From Pseudopithomyces maydicus (taxonomy: Eukaryota; Ascomycota; Dothideomycetes; Pleosporales; Didymosphaeriaceae): a DNA stretch of 64,000 nt. A program made the translations under genes and the position numbers. The notes below the pieces were generated by a model. It ran no database searches and had not been told where the DNA came from. It was given only the letters and a program-made list of their open reading frames with translations. This document shows, piece after piece, positions 14,301 to 29,500 of this stretch (position 1 is the first letter of the stretch; each line of letters starts with the position of its first letter). The stretch is from positions 372,001-436,000 of the forward strand of contig JANTUC010000016.1 of the NCBI GenBank assembly GCA_026873275.1, in the 5' to 3' direction.

Positions 14301-17300
14301 GTTTTACTTTTTAGCTATTAAATAGCCCTTTTTCTCTTAATTAAGGAGTTATAAACTTTATCTATTAGTTAAGTAGGTCTCCTTTTTTTAGTCTATAAGG
14401 ACCAAACTTCCTTCTAGAATAGCTAAGTAATCTTTTATAATATATTTTATAGTAACTTCTTATTTTCTAAATAATTTAATATTTAGCCCTAAAGTCTACT
14501 TTTATTTATTTAATTCTAATAATATTACTTTAAAATTTAGCAGTTCCTTAAAGTAATTATATTATTACTTTATTAGGGCCTTTATAAGCCTATCTACTAG
14601 TATATTACTAATTTTTTAATAGCTAACCTTAAAAGAGCCTTTTATATATTCTTAGTAAAGCTATATATTTTAAATATTAATATATTTAAGTTTAGTGCTA
14701 ATTCTGTTATTTAATTTTATAACTAGTTAAATTATTTACTAGTTATTATAAAGTATTATTTAAATTATAGGTCCTAGGTCTAGACTAAGTTCTTTAAAAA
14801 ACCTTTTTAAGGCTATTATCTCCTTATTTATTTATTTTAGAGACAGAAGCTCTACTTTTATAGTAAATATTATTATAATAGCTTATTAGCTAGCTTTCTA
14901 AATAATTAGTTTACTAAATAATAAAATTATATATTCTTATAATAACTTTCTTATTTTAGTATTATTAGCAAAAGAGGTATCTCTATAAATAATAAGCTCT
15001 AGTCTATTATATTAACTATATTAGATAAAGTTCTATTTTATACACTAAAGGTAGATTAATACTTTATTAATAGCCTTAAAGTGCTCCTTATTTAGATTTA
15101 TAAAAAATTATAATAACTTTAAGACAGCGAAAGCTATATTAGGTTTTAATATTATAGTAGTATATAAAGTTAAGCTAACTTTTTCCTAATATAATTTTAT
15201 TTTTTACTTTATTACCTATTCTTCTAACTTTAAAAGTTTAGTTATTACTATTAGGGTACTTAAGTAGAATCCTATATTATCTAGACTAAATCTCTTAATA
15301 ATCTTATTAATATAAATATTATAGACTAGATTAATTATGCCTATATCTCTATTTTAAATAATTCTAATTCCTAAAAACTATTCTGCTAGGCCTTTACTCT
15401 CTATTTTATATTTAAAATTTATTTTATTTTAAATAGCTATAGCTTCTATTCTCTAGTCTTTATAGAATATAAGAAGTATATTATTTATATAAAATAAAAT
15501 AAAGATTATTCTTTCTTAGTTATAGAAGAGATATAGCTCTTCTTTAAAAAAATTAAGTCCTACTATCTTAAGAGTTATTAAAAACTTTATCTATTAAAAT
15601 AGTAGCAATTCCTTTAGGCTGTATAATACTCTATTAAGTCTAATATATATACCTTCCTTTCTAAAGCCGTCTAGAAACTAATAGTAGATTAGGTTCTTCA
15701 GCGTTATTTTTATATTTAAGAATACACTTATAATATTATATTATAGGATTTTCAAATCAAACTCTACAGCTATAATTATTATTATTCTAAATAATTTAGC
15801 TACTAGAGTTATTATATAGATTAAATAAATAAAGTTTACTTTTTATAGATCTCCTCTAACTATAATCCTAGCCTTATATTTTAGGAAGAAACCATCTTAA
15901 TTAAATTTATAAGTCTAGACCTATTTTAATAGAAGTAGGTAACTTTTAATTATTAACTTAGGAACTTCTTTCTATATTCCTTTTAATAATAGGATTTTAA
16001 TCTCTTTTTTAGTAGCTTACTTAAAAAGTAATTCTAGTAAATATCTTAAGAGTTATTTTTAAAAATCTAGGGGTGTTAATAAATCATCCCTATATTATTT
16101 CTAATTAGACCCTAGATTCTTTAATATAGTTACTATTATAATTATAGTATATACTATTTTAAGATCCTTTATATCTTATAGTTATTCTACTCTAGGGAGA
16201 AAGATATATATAAAGTCTAACTACTATTCTTTTCTAGAACTAGGACTAGCGATTACTATATATATACTTTAGTTATTTTTACCCCTAACTAATTATATAG
16301 TCTATTTTTATTTCTTTATAAAAGTAGATTAGTCTTTTTAAGCTCTAGTCCTTATCCTGCTAATCTTTAACTTATATAAGTAATTATTCCCTATTAAGAA
16401 GCTATTATTAGTTCTACTAATAATATCTTTATTTTATTTAATATATTAGGAGCTTTAATATTAGGTTAAGAGATAGTAGCAGAATTATTTAATTTTTACC
16501 TATAAACCTTATAGGATTCTTTAAAATAGGCTAAGTTTACTTTACTAAGTTTATATATTTTTTAAAAACTCTCTTTATCCTCTTTACTACTAGAGTAACT
16601 ACTTCTAATAAATATTAGTTTTAGTGTTTACTCTAAGGAGGGTAAACTATAAATTTAATTTTATATAAAATAAATTCTTAATTAAGAGCTAGCTAAGCTC
16701 TCTAATTATTTTAGTATAAGCTATATTTCTTCTTTAATAGGTTAGTTAGTACTACTTTTAAAAGATATAGATTCTATACCCCTATTATTATAGTTTAGGG
16801 TTAAATTTAAATCCTAGTTTATTCATAACCTTAATTATTTAAAAGTATAATTAAGGATCCTATTAGAAAGCAGGTTATAATTTAGGTTTTTTAATTTTTA
16901 TATAAGATTAACTATTAAAATTACCTCTATTTTTAAAATTCCTATATCCTCTTTTCCTTTATAGAACTTATTTTTATTAAAAATAATATTCTTAATTATT
17001 ATAACTTAATTAAGCGCTAGTATCTATATATAATATATATTAGAGGCTATATAGCTAATAAGGTATCTAATATAAAAATAAGATTTTACTTTAAAACCTC
17101 TCCTATCTCTGCCTACAGTACAATCTTTATTTAAAGAATATACTCTATATTTATAGATAAAGATATTATTCTAATTAGGCTTAAAATTAGCCGTTGCGCT
17201 TTATACTAAGACTAGTATATATTACTTAAACTAGCCTTTAAAGTACTCATCTAGTAATTAGTTTAAAGATTTAAAACTCTTTTTAATAAAAGGGCTTATT

Positions 17301-19900
17301 TTATAGAGCTAAATAATAATTTTTATAATTTTTAATTAAAGCTTTATTAGGAGATTTATACTAATTTTTATTTTAATAGATTTTTTTATTATTTTACGCC
17401 CTGCTCTCTTAGCGCCACTATTTAATTTATAAATATAAATAGAGGTTATTATTAGGCGAATACCTTCTTCTTTTACTTAATTTTAAAACCTTAATTATCT
17501 ATACTATAGCTAAATTACTATATTATTATCTAATACTAGCTCTATTATATTTAGATTATACTAAGTCTAAATCTGGCAATATAAGGCTTATATAATAAAA
17601 AGAATAGCTTATATTATTTTAAATAAAAGGGTAAAGTAGAAGATTTTTCTATTATATTCTTTTTTAAGAATTAGGGCCTACTCTTCTCCTATATTACCTA
17701 TAGGTATATTAAAAAGATTCTAAAATATATAATAGAAAGGTCTAAAAGAGCTTTCTTTTAACCTTTTAGAGACTACTTATAATCCTATTATTAAAGAGTA
17801 GTATTTACAGTCTCTTTATATAATACCTTTAATTTTAATATTTTAAGTATTCCTTATTAAAGCTTCTAGGGCTTACTTTCCTAAGTAACCTATATATTTA
17901 TATTATAGTTCTACTATATCTGCCCTTAGAAGACTGACTTTTAATATTTTAGTATATTTATTTACTAATACTGTATAGATAGCTTTATAAGTAGAAATAA
18001 GCTTATATTTAATAAAAGTAAGGTTTTCTTTTAGTTCTAATTCTATAATAACTTAATTTGCCTATAGGCTGCCTAGGTATAGTATATAATTTAATTTTAG
18101 AAATTAAATTCTAATTTCTATAAGCCTTAAAGCTAAGACAATATTTAAATAAAAACTATTAATAATAGTAATATCTTTTAAAAATAAGTCTTTAGAGTAT
18201 TTTCTATTAGTACTAATAATTATATTATTAAGCCTTTAAGTTCCTCTCTTTAAAATAGGTATATATTAAGTGCCTAATTCTATATAATTATTATAATATT
18301 TAAATAAGCCAGGATCTAAAAGGGCTTTACTATTTATTAAGTATATTATAGAGCTACTATCTAGAATAGTACTTCTTACTAATAAGTAAACTCCTTCTAT
18401 TATTATATTATAGACTCCTTCTATAGTTATTTTTAGAAAACGCTCGTTAAGGTAATTAAGATTACTTATACTATTAATAATTATTTTAACCCTAGTAGGG
18501 TATATATTACTAACAGACAAAACAGAGGCGATAATAGAAAAATTAAGAATTAAAATACTAGAAGAGATACTTAATTTCTTTTATTTAAGTTTATTTATCT
18601 TTTTATATAGAAAGATAAACTTTGGATTTTTTAAGTATCTAAAGATAGATTTTTACTTATAATTAAATATAATTATTTTAGCTAAGCCTTTAGGAGAAAC
18701 GCCTATATATATAGTTTAAAGTTTCTAATATATATATAGTATCTAATTATATTTCGTTTTCTTATAGGGGTAGTCTTTAAAGAACTAACTCTATTTAATA
18801 TCTTCCTTTTTAATATTAATTCTAAATCCTTCTTTCCTAGCGCTAGTCCTATTTTATTTAAAGGTTAAAAATATAGAGTAAGATCTTTCAGCGTTAGGCC
18901 TAATTATATTATTTAGTATTAGCGTATTAAAAACCTTTTCTAGATTATTAATAGAGGTTTTTATTATATTACTAAGAATCTCTTCTTTAATAAGTTAAGC
19001 TTATATATTTCTTCCCTATTCTAGCGTAATTTAAATTAAAATTATTAATAAAAAATTATATTCTAGTATAGTGCCTTCTACTTCTAGTATTTTTATAACT
19101 TTAGCTTTCTAATAGATAGCTTATTAGTCTTTAAACTAGACTTTAAAATTAATTCTTAAGGTTTTTATTTTATTAAAGTGCGCTTAATATTCCCTTTTAA
19201 TATTTATTTTTATACTATTAGGGTTTAGTGTTAGGTTCTTTTTAAGCTTAGTTATTAGGGCTTATAATATAATCTTATTCTTTTTAAGTAAGACTGTTAT
19301 TGCAGTGCTTAGAAGCTTTTAGTTTATTATAAACCTAATCTAAGTCTATAGATTTTCTATCTTTACCGCAGTTACTTTCTATTTAATAAGTTCTAATTAG
19401 TATAGCTTAAGTCTATTTTCCTAATATATTATAGCGTTACTATATTTCTCTTTTATAACTTTTCTAGCTTCTTCTTTTAATTATCTATTTTTAAGAGTAA
19501 GAATTAGTATTTTAGGAACCGCTAGGGATTCTAAAAGTTAATTTTTAGCTTTAATTACTTTAGTAGTATTAAAGTCTATTTTTAACTAAATACTCTTAGC
19601 TGCCGATAGGAACTTAAGCTATATATATTAATTATATTATAAAATTTAGTCGCTAAGTCTTATATTACTATTAATAAGAATAATAGCTTCTAATATACTA
19701 GACTTAGATATTAGATAGATAAGATAGTTTTTTAAAAAGAATTAATAATAGGTATTAGAGTGGTATATCAGCCTTTAATATAATATACTAAGTATATAAG
19801 GAGAATTATTCTAAGTAGCTTAGAACGCTAGGCTTATAACTATTAAGTTATAAATTAAAGGTAGATATAATGTGAATAAAGTTTAAATTTTGGTTTTAAG
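14300..19900 (-). mobile_element. Ty1/copia retrotransposon, degraded
   Basis: On the minus strand the order is protease, integrase, reverse transcriptase, RNase H from high to low coordinates, as in Ty1/copia. A protease-like STILDSSSIIYLINS (from WILDSGASSH-type) is inside 18266-18520. Reverse transcriptase shows FYINNILLI (about 15465-15510), where copia has YVDDI. The RNase H end near 14580-14720 gives remnants of the TKHIDI..HF(I)RE region. Both ends are approximate because I did not find its LTR pair. All frames are broken by stops. Confidence 0.65.
18266..18520 (-). pseudogene. Surviving copia protease-region fragment (84 codons)
   Basis: This is the only frame of notable length in the AT-rich block. 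The translated piece contains TILDSSSIIYLINSKALL, which lines up with the D-S-G-A aspartic protease start of copia polyproteins; G and A are both replaced by S. Flanking sequence in the same frame has stops, so it is a leftover segment of the element's gag-pol and not a gene. It lies in the expected place, upstream of integrase and reverse transcriptase on the minus strand. Confidence 0.6.
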
Positions 19901-20179
19901 AAAATTAATTAATTAATTACTAGTCTTCCTTTATAAAAAGAAGGCCCTATTTATTTATAAGAAAGGTATATAGTGCTTTCTTAAATTTATTCTCTATCTA
20001 GGATAAAGAGCAGGAAGAATAATAATATAATTATAATTATATAGTAGAAATAAGGGAAAGTAAGTTAGGTATAAGGATTAGTTCCTAGTGTCTAATTTAG
20101 GAATAGGCGTTAATAAAGGAAAAACTGAAATCTGGGGAGCAGGTCTAGATCCTAAATCCCATAATAGCTTATATATAGT

Positions 20180-23100
20180 ATTAAATCCCTAAATAAACCT
20201 TTAATAGAAATTAGCGAACCTTAAGAATACTTATATATTTTTTAGACCCTTAAATAATTATTATTTTTATACTACTTAAACCTTCTTTAGGTCTATCTTA
20301 ATACCCTTTATAGTAAGTATTAGTCCTAGGTATTTAATCCTTATTGTGTAAAATTTACACTTATTAATATCTAAAAATAGATTTACCTTTTCTAGTTATT
20401 TTATAATTTAGTATATATATTAAATATAATCCTTCTCACTTTTACTATATACAAGAATATTATCTAAATATATTATATAATATTTATTAAGGTGCTCCCT
20501 TAGAATATTATTATAAAATTTTAGAAAGTACCTGAGGTATTATATAGCCTAAATAATATAACTAAGTATTTATAAAGGCTATACTAAATTAAGAAGATAA
20601 TTTTCTCTTTATTACTATCCTTAATATAAATAATATTAAAAATAGTAATAATATTTAAGACGCTTATAATTTTAATTTTATTTATATACTTTAGGATTTT
20701 CTTTAATAATAGGGGTATATTATAATTTTTCTTAGTAATCGCGTTAATCGCTTTATAATTAATATAGATCTATAAGCCCCTACTAGATTTTTTAACTATT
20801 AAGATTTATAATATAAAAAGTAAGTAACTAGATTAAATAAAATCCTTAATAAGTATTTCTTTTATATATTCCTTTATGGCTAGAGCTTCTAATCTAAAAT
20901 GTCTATAAATATAAGGTTTAAAATATTTATCTTCTATTAGCTTAATAATATAATCTATACTAATATACTTGAGTAATAGCTTATTAGTTTCTACTAAGCT
21001 AAATAGTTTAATCTTATTTTAATAAGGCTTTAGTAAAAGTGCTTAAACTTCTTTCTTTAATAGAGGTATCTTTGTTATCTTATATATATACTTATTAAAG
21101 TTGGTTTAAGATATTACAGTAAGGTTTATAATTATTATAAAAGCTATAGTATTATAATTATTAGTATCGCCTACTATCTTATAAAGGATTTTAATAATTA
21201 TAGAATTTATATTCTTAGCTAAGTTATTATTCTCTATACTATTTTTTCTAATTAAGTAGAAATAGGCCTAGTTTTATAGCTCTATCTATATATACTCCTC
21301 TAGATACTAGATTATTATTTAATATATAATAAGCTCTAATATAATTTTAATATTATTCTTAATAGCGGGTTTTTAGCAGTTACTATTAGTAGACTAATAT
21401 AAATATATTTTATTTAATTTATCTTATAGTAGGCAGTTAACTAAATAATATTTAAATATAAAAGCTATAAAGTATTTTTTAATACTAAGTTAAGAATTAT
21501 ACTTATATAACTAATTATATTCTAAAATAATATTAAAGGCTTTAATATTAGTAATATAGCTAAAAGTATAATAAATATATATTTTATATTAAATAGTTAA
21601 GTCTATAGCTTAAGTAAATTTATTAATAATTTCTCTATTTGCTAGGCATAGTATAATAAAATACTTTACTTAAATAGGTATTAGCTAATATTAAGTAATA
21701 AATTTAAAGCTAATAAAATTAGCGCTTACCTTAGTATTAATAAATTATTATATTTTAGTTTACCGCTATACTTCCTATAATTTAATATAATAGTAGAACT
21801 TAAACTATTTAGTGCACTTAAAAAGATTAATTCTAAGTAAAATTATAAATATATAATAGAGGTAAATAGGGTTAGGCTAAATCCTTTATATACTTAGGTT
21901 TATTTTTTTTATAAGGATATTTATCTTTAGGTTTTCTATATACCTTTATATCTACTTTAGTATCTTTTTTAAATTATATTAATCTTGCTCCTAAGCGCGC
22001 TTTTATTTAAAAATTAATAAAAACTCTATTAAACCTACTTCTTATCTTCTTTATTATCTATAATAATAAGCTTTAAGTATATTCAGTTTATATTCTCTAC
22101 TAAGTTAGGTTTTATATAATTAAATGCTATATATAGCTTCTCTAGGTTATATTTATTTTTAAACCTAATAGTAATAACAGCGTAAAAAAATTAATATTTT
22201 TAAAGGTAGTTAGAATTTTCTTATAATATAGCGTAGTAATATTAATAGCTTAGTACCCTTTATTACTATAGTAAAAGTAATAATTATTTAAAACTAACTT
22301 ATATAGCTTTGCGCTACTATAACTATAAATAATTTTAATATTATTATTACCTCTATTAGCTTCTAGTAGATAGAGTAAGTTTACTTAAGACGCCTAATTA
22401 CCTTAAATATTAAAAATAAATACTATAATAGTTTTTATTTAGATAGGCGCAGTAATAATAATATATTTTAAGTTAATAACTTTATTCTTTTTATCTACTA
22501 GCTAGATATAGTATATAAAGGCTATAAAGGTTTTATTAATAGGGCTACTATTAACTAGTTACTTAATAAGGTTCTAATTAAGGTATTAATAGGCCTAAGC
22601 AACTAGTATCTTATTATATAAATTTATTTATTTAGTAGGGATAAAAATAAAACTATAGATGTATATAGTTATAGCTATAAACTAGATATACTAGTTATTA
22701 AAACTTTTATTAGTATACTGCTCTATTTCTGCAGAGAGAATCTTTTAATAAATTTTAATTTTTTTATTATAGTTTATTATAATCTAATTAAAAAATTCTA
22801 AAAACTTAGCTATAGTGCGGGCTATTACTATTAATTAGTAATAAATATTCTAAGTCTTTCCTTTAAGCCAGCTCTAGAAATAGTATAAATACCTAGTCTT
22901 TTTATTTTATATAATTTAGAGTTTATCTATTAGCTTAATATATTATTATTTATAATTACTTTTAAGGCTTCTATTATACTCGCTTAGATTAGGTAACTTA
23001 AAGTACTTAATAGAGTTAGGATTTGTAATATAAGTTATAAATAATATAAATAGATTCTAAACTAGCTATTTTAGAAATAAGTCTAAAAGAAGTGCTATTA

Positions 23101-25529
23101 ATAGATTATAAATAGAATTATATAAAATTGTTACTATAACTAGTATAAAATTATATATAGTATAAGGGTTTCCTATAGTATATTTATAATTCTAAGTAAA
23201 ATCTTTTAAATTAAAAGGGTTATTACGGCATAGAACTTATACTATAGACTTTAGACTTCATTAAGTTATTTATACTATTATTAGTTTTTATTTAATAGTG
23301 TTAAGCTCCTTAGCTATCTAATTATATTAAATAATTATTATATTATAGCTAGTACACTTTATTAAATAATCTTAGGTATAAGTTTATAGCTTATTAAACT
23401 CCTTTTTATAGTATACTCCTTTCTTTACTACTTTAATTAATACTATAGAATCTATTATACTAAGACGTAGCTAACCTAACTTAATATATAAAACTTTATA
23501 TTTTTTATTAAAAATATTAGTTACTTTTCTAACCTCCTAATTATTATTTATAGTTAGATAATTATCTTTATTTAATTAGTAATTTATTTTTTAAGCTTTA
23601 CTAGACTCTCTTTATCTTTTTATTTTTATTATTTATAAAGCTCGAGGGCTGCTGCCTTTACCTTAAATACTTATTATAAAATATTATAACTAGCTTATAA
23701 TTACTATAATAATAGTTTTTATTATTATTTATTATAAGCGGCTTATTAGACTTTCTAATAAAATATTTATATTATATTTATTAGTACTAATAGTAATGTC
23801 TAGGTATAGTCTAAATCTTAAATAATTAGAATTACTAAGTCTGCAGTAGTATAGAGTTTATACTATATTATATACTTATTTTACTTATTAATAGTGCTGC
23901 AGAGTAATACTAATAATTAATTATTATTCTATTAAATCTCCGCCTATTAGGGTTAATTAAGTTATAGTAAATTAGTTACTATCTCTATAGGTAGTAGTAA
24001 TAATAATAAGTATTATAATTATAGGCTAGCTTATTAATAATTATAAGTAGAAGTAGTAAATATAGGGCTTCCTTTAACTACCTTAATTTCTTTTATAAAA
24101 GTAATTTTAATTGCGGGTAAAGTATTTATAATAAATAATTAAATTACTAGCCTACCTTTCTATAAATATTCTTACTTCTACTTTAAGGACTATTATATTA
24201 TTCCTTAAATAATACTAATATTATAAACCTCTTTTACTTTATTCTATAGTTAAGACACTCCATATAGCTAAGTATTACTAGTAACTATTTAAGATTATAA
24301 AGGAGAATTATTAAGTCTTTAGAAAGGTAGACTATTATTAAAATATTATTTTATATTTTAGTTAAAGTTGTTATTATTAATATTACTATTACTTAGTTTA
24401 TAATTTTATTACAGCTAGCGATTCTTCTTTTTAATATATTAATTTTTTATAATGCCTAAAAATATATTTAGAAATATTATAGAGTATATAGTGCTAACTG
24501 CGCTTTAAGAGAAGTTAGTAGAATTATTACTTATTATAATTTTATTTATACTACTAATAATAAATATATTTATTATATAATAAGTACCGGACGCTAAAAA
24601 GTATTCTAAATATAAAAACTTATAAAGTTTTATTTTAACCTAATAATTAGGTTCTAAACTAAATAGGGAGATATAATAGTCTTTTAAATTAATTAAATTA
24701 AAATTAATATAAGAAATATTTATATTAGATTTAAAAAAGGCGCTAATATCTTACTTAGGGCTATTATATTAGTTAAATATAAATAGCGCTAAGGTTAGTA
24801 TTTATATAAAGAGGTATTAAGAGCGTAGATAAGTATAAAATTTTATACTCTATTATTATATTCTTATTTAGCTTCTGCGCACGTAGGTAGGCTAATTAAT
24901 TAGTTATTTATAGAGGCCCTTAGTGTTATTTAACTAGAAGCGTTATTACTAGAATAAATATTACCTTATATAGTTAAATATATAGAACTAATTATAGTAA
25001 AATTTAAAATTTTTAATTATATAAAACAGCTATTGCGCGCGCTATAAGTTATATATAATATAAGCTACTATATTATACTAAAATAATTTACTAAGGGTAT
25101 AGATCTCTCTAACTTATCTTATAACTATATAGATAGGATTAATTTATTTTAACTAAGTAACTTAGTAGGCTAATTTATTATTTATATTAGGTAATTTAAA
25201 TATAAATATTATTATAGTGTTTATAAGGAGAGCTGCTCTCTATTTATTAATTATAAAATAAAATATTAATTTATACCTCCTTCTAATCCTCTATCTATTA
25301 TTTATAGGGCCGTATACGCTAACTTTAGTAGTTATAAGTATTTATCTAATATAAAAAATTATTAAAAAGTAATTATTTCTCTTAGTGAGTGGCTTTTGCG
25401 CGCTCTAGAGAATTAAATAATTAAAGTTTATATAATTTATAGTAACTATCTAATTTATAAGCTGTCTACTCCTTCGCCTAGATATAGTAGTTATAACTAC
25501 TAGTTAGTTAGATAATTATAACTATAGTA
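20180..25529 (-). mobile_element. Gypsy element D, truncated, degraded
   Basis: Minus-strand reading gives gypsy reverse transcriptase: YIYLDNILVYSKSEKDY (about 20425-20485), DINKCKFYTIRIKYLGLILT (about 20290-20360), then FLRFANFY (about 20200-20250). Similarity stops near 20180, where the copia element begins, so RNase H and integrase are missing. I infer the element was cut or interrupted by the copia insertion. The higher coordinates up to the LTR at 25530 should hold protease and gag, but I could not place their motifs securely. Confidence 0.65.
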
Positions 25530-25772
25530 TAAAAGTCTTAAGGGGGCGTTATCTAAAGTAGTATAAAATATAGGTTAACTAAGTCTAAATATAAAATAAT
25601 TATAATAGAGAGCTATCTAGAATCTGTCTTAGAAGTTAAAGTAGTATTAAAACTACTAAGACTATACTAGCGCTATAGTTAGTATTTAACTTATTATTAT
25701 TTAATTACTAAAAATTCTCTAGTATCTAAGAATTAGCTGGGCCTAAGAATTAGCTAAATTAACCCTATAATA
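25530..25772 (-). repeat. Inverted LTR, same family as 12191-12432
   Basis: The reverse complement starts TATTATAGGGTTAATTTAGC and ends ACGCCCCCTTAAGACTTTTA, matching the LTR at 12191-12432 over 243 bp with mostly C-to-T differences. In this orientation it is the 5' LTR of truncated element D. A solo LTR is possible because its partner was not found. Confidence 0.75.
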
Positions 25773-26517
25773 TTTTTATAATACCCTTTAGTAGTTTTCT
25801 TAGCACACACTCTTCGCTTAACTCTATTTAAAAATTTAGTACTATAGTCTACTAACCTCTCCTAAAGTATATTAAAAAGTTAGTTTTAACTAATAAATCC
25901 CTATTTTATTAAACAGAGAATAACAAGCTGCCTATTACTATTACTATATAGATAATATATATACGCTATACCTAAAGTTTAATTAAATTAATTAAAAACT
26001 ATATAAAAACTAATAAGTATTAATATAAGCACTGCACTAATAGTAATAAAAGTAATTATACTTTAATAAGTATTATAAAATGCGCGCTTCTTATACGCTT
26101 TAACTAATAGTAATAAATATTAATTAAAACAAATAGGCGCTTAAATCGCCTATATATAATTTAGACTTAATATTATATTATAATTAATATAATTTAGAGT
26201 CTAGTGGCGCGTAGAGCTAATTTAGTAATTTAGTAAATAGGTAAGAAGTTTACTTAGGTTTAATATTAATTTAATATAAAGCTTATAAACTGCTACTAAG
26301 TTATAGTATATTTTAATACTTTTATAAATATAACTATCTAAGTCCTAACTATTAGTCTTTAATTTTTAGGTTTAATCTTAGCCGAGCAGCGTTATATTAT
26401 TTTAATTTTAAAAATACTTATACCTTTTATAATTACTATTATAAATTTATATCTATACTATACCTATAATATATATTAAAATTTTTTAAGGCCAATTATC
26501 TCGCGGCTAATAACGCC

Positions 26518-26571
<54 letters not shown>

Positions 26572-29500
26572 GATAAGAATAGTAATAAGAGTAATACTAA
26601 GTAAAAGTAAGAATAAAAAAACGCGGGTAAGAAATAAATAAAATTTAAGTAATTTACTAAGAAGCCTAAGCAGCGCTAGGCTAATTATACCTTAATAATA
26701 AAGATAGGCTATATACTCTTTCTACCTATTCTCTTAGCTTTAATAATAAATAATATTTTTTTAAGTAGGTAGTATAGTATCTAAAAATAAATATAGTATA
26801 GGTGGGGCACTAATCTTCTAGAAAAATTTTAATAATTTTTTTTAGGTTTTATAGAATAATAGCTATAGAAACTAGGTCCAGTTTATTAAGTATACTTTTT
26901 ATATATTTATAATATTTTTATTAACTTCTTTATATATATAAATCCTTTACTTTTTTAAAAATATTAATTAATTTATTTATATTTTTAAAATCCGCCTCTA
27001 AGATCTATAAATTTTAAATTTTATTATAGCCTTTCTAGCGTAGTAAATATTATAACTAATTTTTTTTATTTTTTTAGTTAAAATCCTTTCTACCTCTTAT
27101 ACTTTTTTATCTTTAGGAATAATATCTAGTAGTTAGGTATTATACTTTTTACTCTACTTAAATTTCTAGTATTTTAGCAAAGATATATAAAAGATATTAT
27201 AAATTTAATAATTAATTAATAATAAAAAATAATAAACCTGCGTTCTAACTGCGGCCTAAATTCTAAAGGGTCTAATAAATTTACTAGATATCTTTTTATT
27301 TAGCTACTTTTTAATATTCAAGTACTTAATATTAAGTAGTATTAAATCTTTTTAATAAAATAATTTTAATTTATATCTCTTATTAAAGTGCCAATTCTAA
27401 TATACTTAAACTTTTATTAAATTATTTTTTAAAGTCTCTCTTATACTATATATATATTTTACTCTTTCTATTATAATAAACACCTCCCCTCTAGTCTACT
27501 ATTCTTAAAAGACTTAGTAAGTATAGGGTACTTACTATAGACCGCAAAAAAGGGAGTTATTTTTATATTATTATATATAGAATTATTATATATAAACTAA
27601 GTAATTAATAAAAGCTATACCTAATTATTCTACTACTTTAATATAAATATCTATAGGTATTATTTTAGAATTTAATTGTAGCGCTTAATTTACTTATTTA
27701 TTATAAATAGAAGGTAGTACTTAGCCTATACTTTACTTATAGTTAATAGTATATTTTTATTTAAAATACTAATATAAAGATAGTATTTTTATTAAATATA
27801 ATGCCTTTCTATACCCTAAATTTTAGGATTATATTTTTAAAATAAAATTTTATAAATATTTTTACATTCTATATTTTAAAAATTAAAATATAAATAGCTA
27901 TCTTTAAAAAATAATGAATAATTATAAGGATTATATTAAAGGTACAGCCTTTATAATTAATTACTAAAAATAATTTTATTATAAAGTTTAATAAGACTTC
28001 TTTAAAAATATTCTTTAAGATAAATAATAGTAGTAACTAGCTATATTTTATATATTTTAATATTTTATTCTTTTAGCAGATGGCATATATTCTTATATAA
28101 TTTTAAATATTATAATTTAGCGTTAATTAATTATATAGTTATTTAATAAGCTTTAGCGTTCTATATATACTAAAATAACTTACTATATATATATTATAAT
28201 TTTAGAATTAAATTTCTTGTCTAATAGCTAGTTCCTATAGAATATATATTTTACTGTTATATTTTAGGACTTTATTCTTATTAAAATACTATATATATAC
28301 TTTTTTATAGTTTTAGGTGCTATCGCTAGTCTTTAAATTAGTAATTTATTATAATATAAAAGTGTCCCCTTACTATAACTGCCGGAACTTAAAAATAATA
28401 ATAAATTCTATTATTATAAATTTACTACTAACTAGTATCTTAGCTAGAGAATAAAGTATATATAATATATATTTTATAGTACTAGCAGTAGAGACTATTC
28501 TAATTTTATAAATACTAATTATATATATTTTATATATATTTAATAAGCTTAGCTTATTTATAGATCCTTTTATTCTACTTCTTTTATCCTTTAATAGAAC
28601 CTTATTCTACAGGATAAATAATAAATAAGTTAATAATAAATTCTTTTATATATAATTTACCTTTTATAAAGATTTATTTATAAAATTTATTTTCCCTAAA
28701 TAGTATTCTACCTTAAAATTAAAAGTTACTAAGTAAACAGCTTAATATACTTATTACTAATTAAGCTTTTATATATTACATATACTATATAGGTTATTAT
28801 AATTACTTAGCATTTACATAATATACTATATACCTTTTAAATAGTACTATTATTATTTAAAGCTATATATAATAGCTAGAAACTCTAAGTTATAAATTTT
28901 ATAATTAAATTCTGTAGTCTAGAACTTTTTTAAAATAAATACTACTAAGTACTATTTCTTATTTTTAAATAGTTATAATAGTATCTTAGTAATTATAAAA
29001 GTAGAAATATTTATTTTTACTTAAATAAGCAGCGCAAAGTTAAAGTAATATAAAATAAATATATATAAAAAGTATTCTTTTAATAATTAAAATATTTCTT
29101 TAATATTCTTTCCTTACTAGAATTCTTAGTCCTTCTTTAAAATATTTATAAAAAATAAAATAATCTTTATATAGCTTTCTATAAACTACCTATAGAAATT
29201 AATAAACCCTAGAAATAATTAGAGCTTTTTTATACTAATAGATTATAGCTAAGTTATAATTATTTTTATATATATAAAATTTATATAGACTCTTTAAATT
29301 CTTATAATAAAACTTAGGAAGTGTACTTCGCCTAAAATAAATATATATTTAAAAAGGTTTATAAAGAACTCTATTTTTTATAAAAAGAAAAATATAATAT
29401 ATATAATATATTAGTAGATTATAAGATCTGCGTTATAAGTATAAATAAAAATATTATTTAAATAAATTATATAAATATAGTCTAAATATTTTACTAGTAT

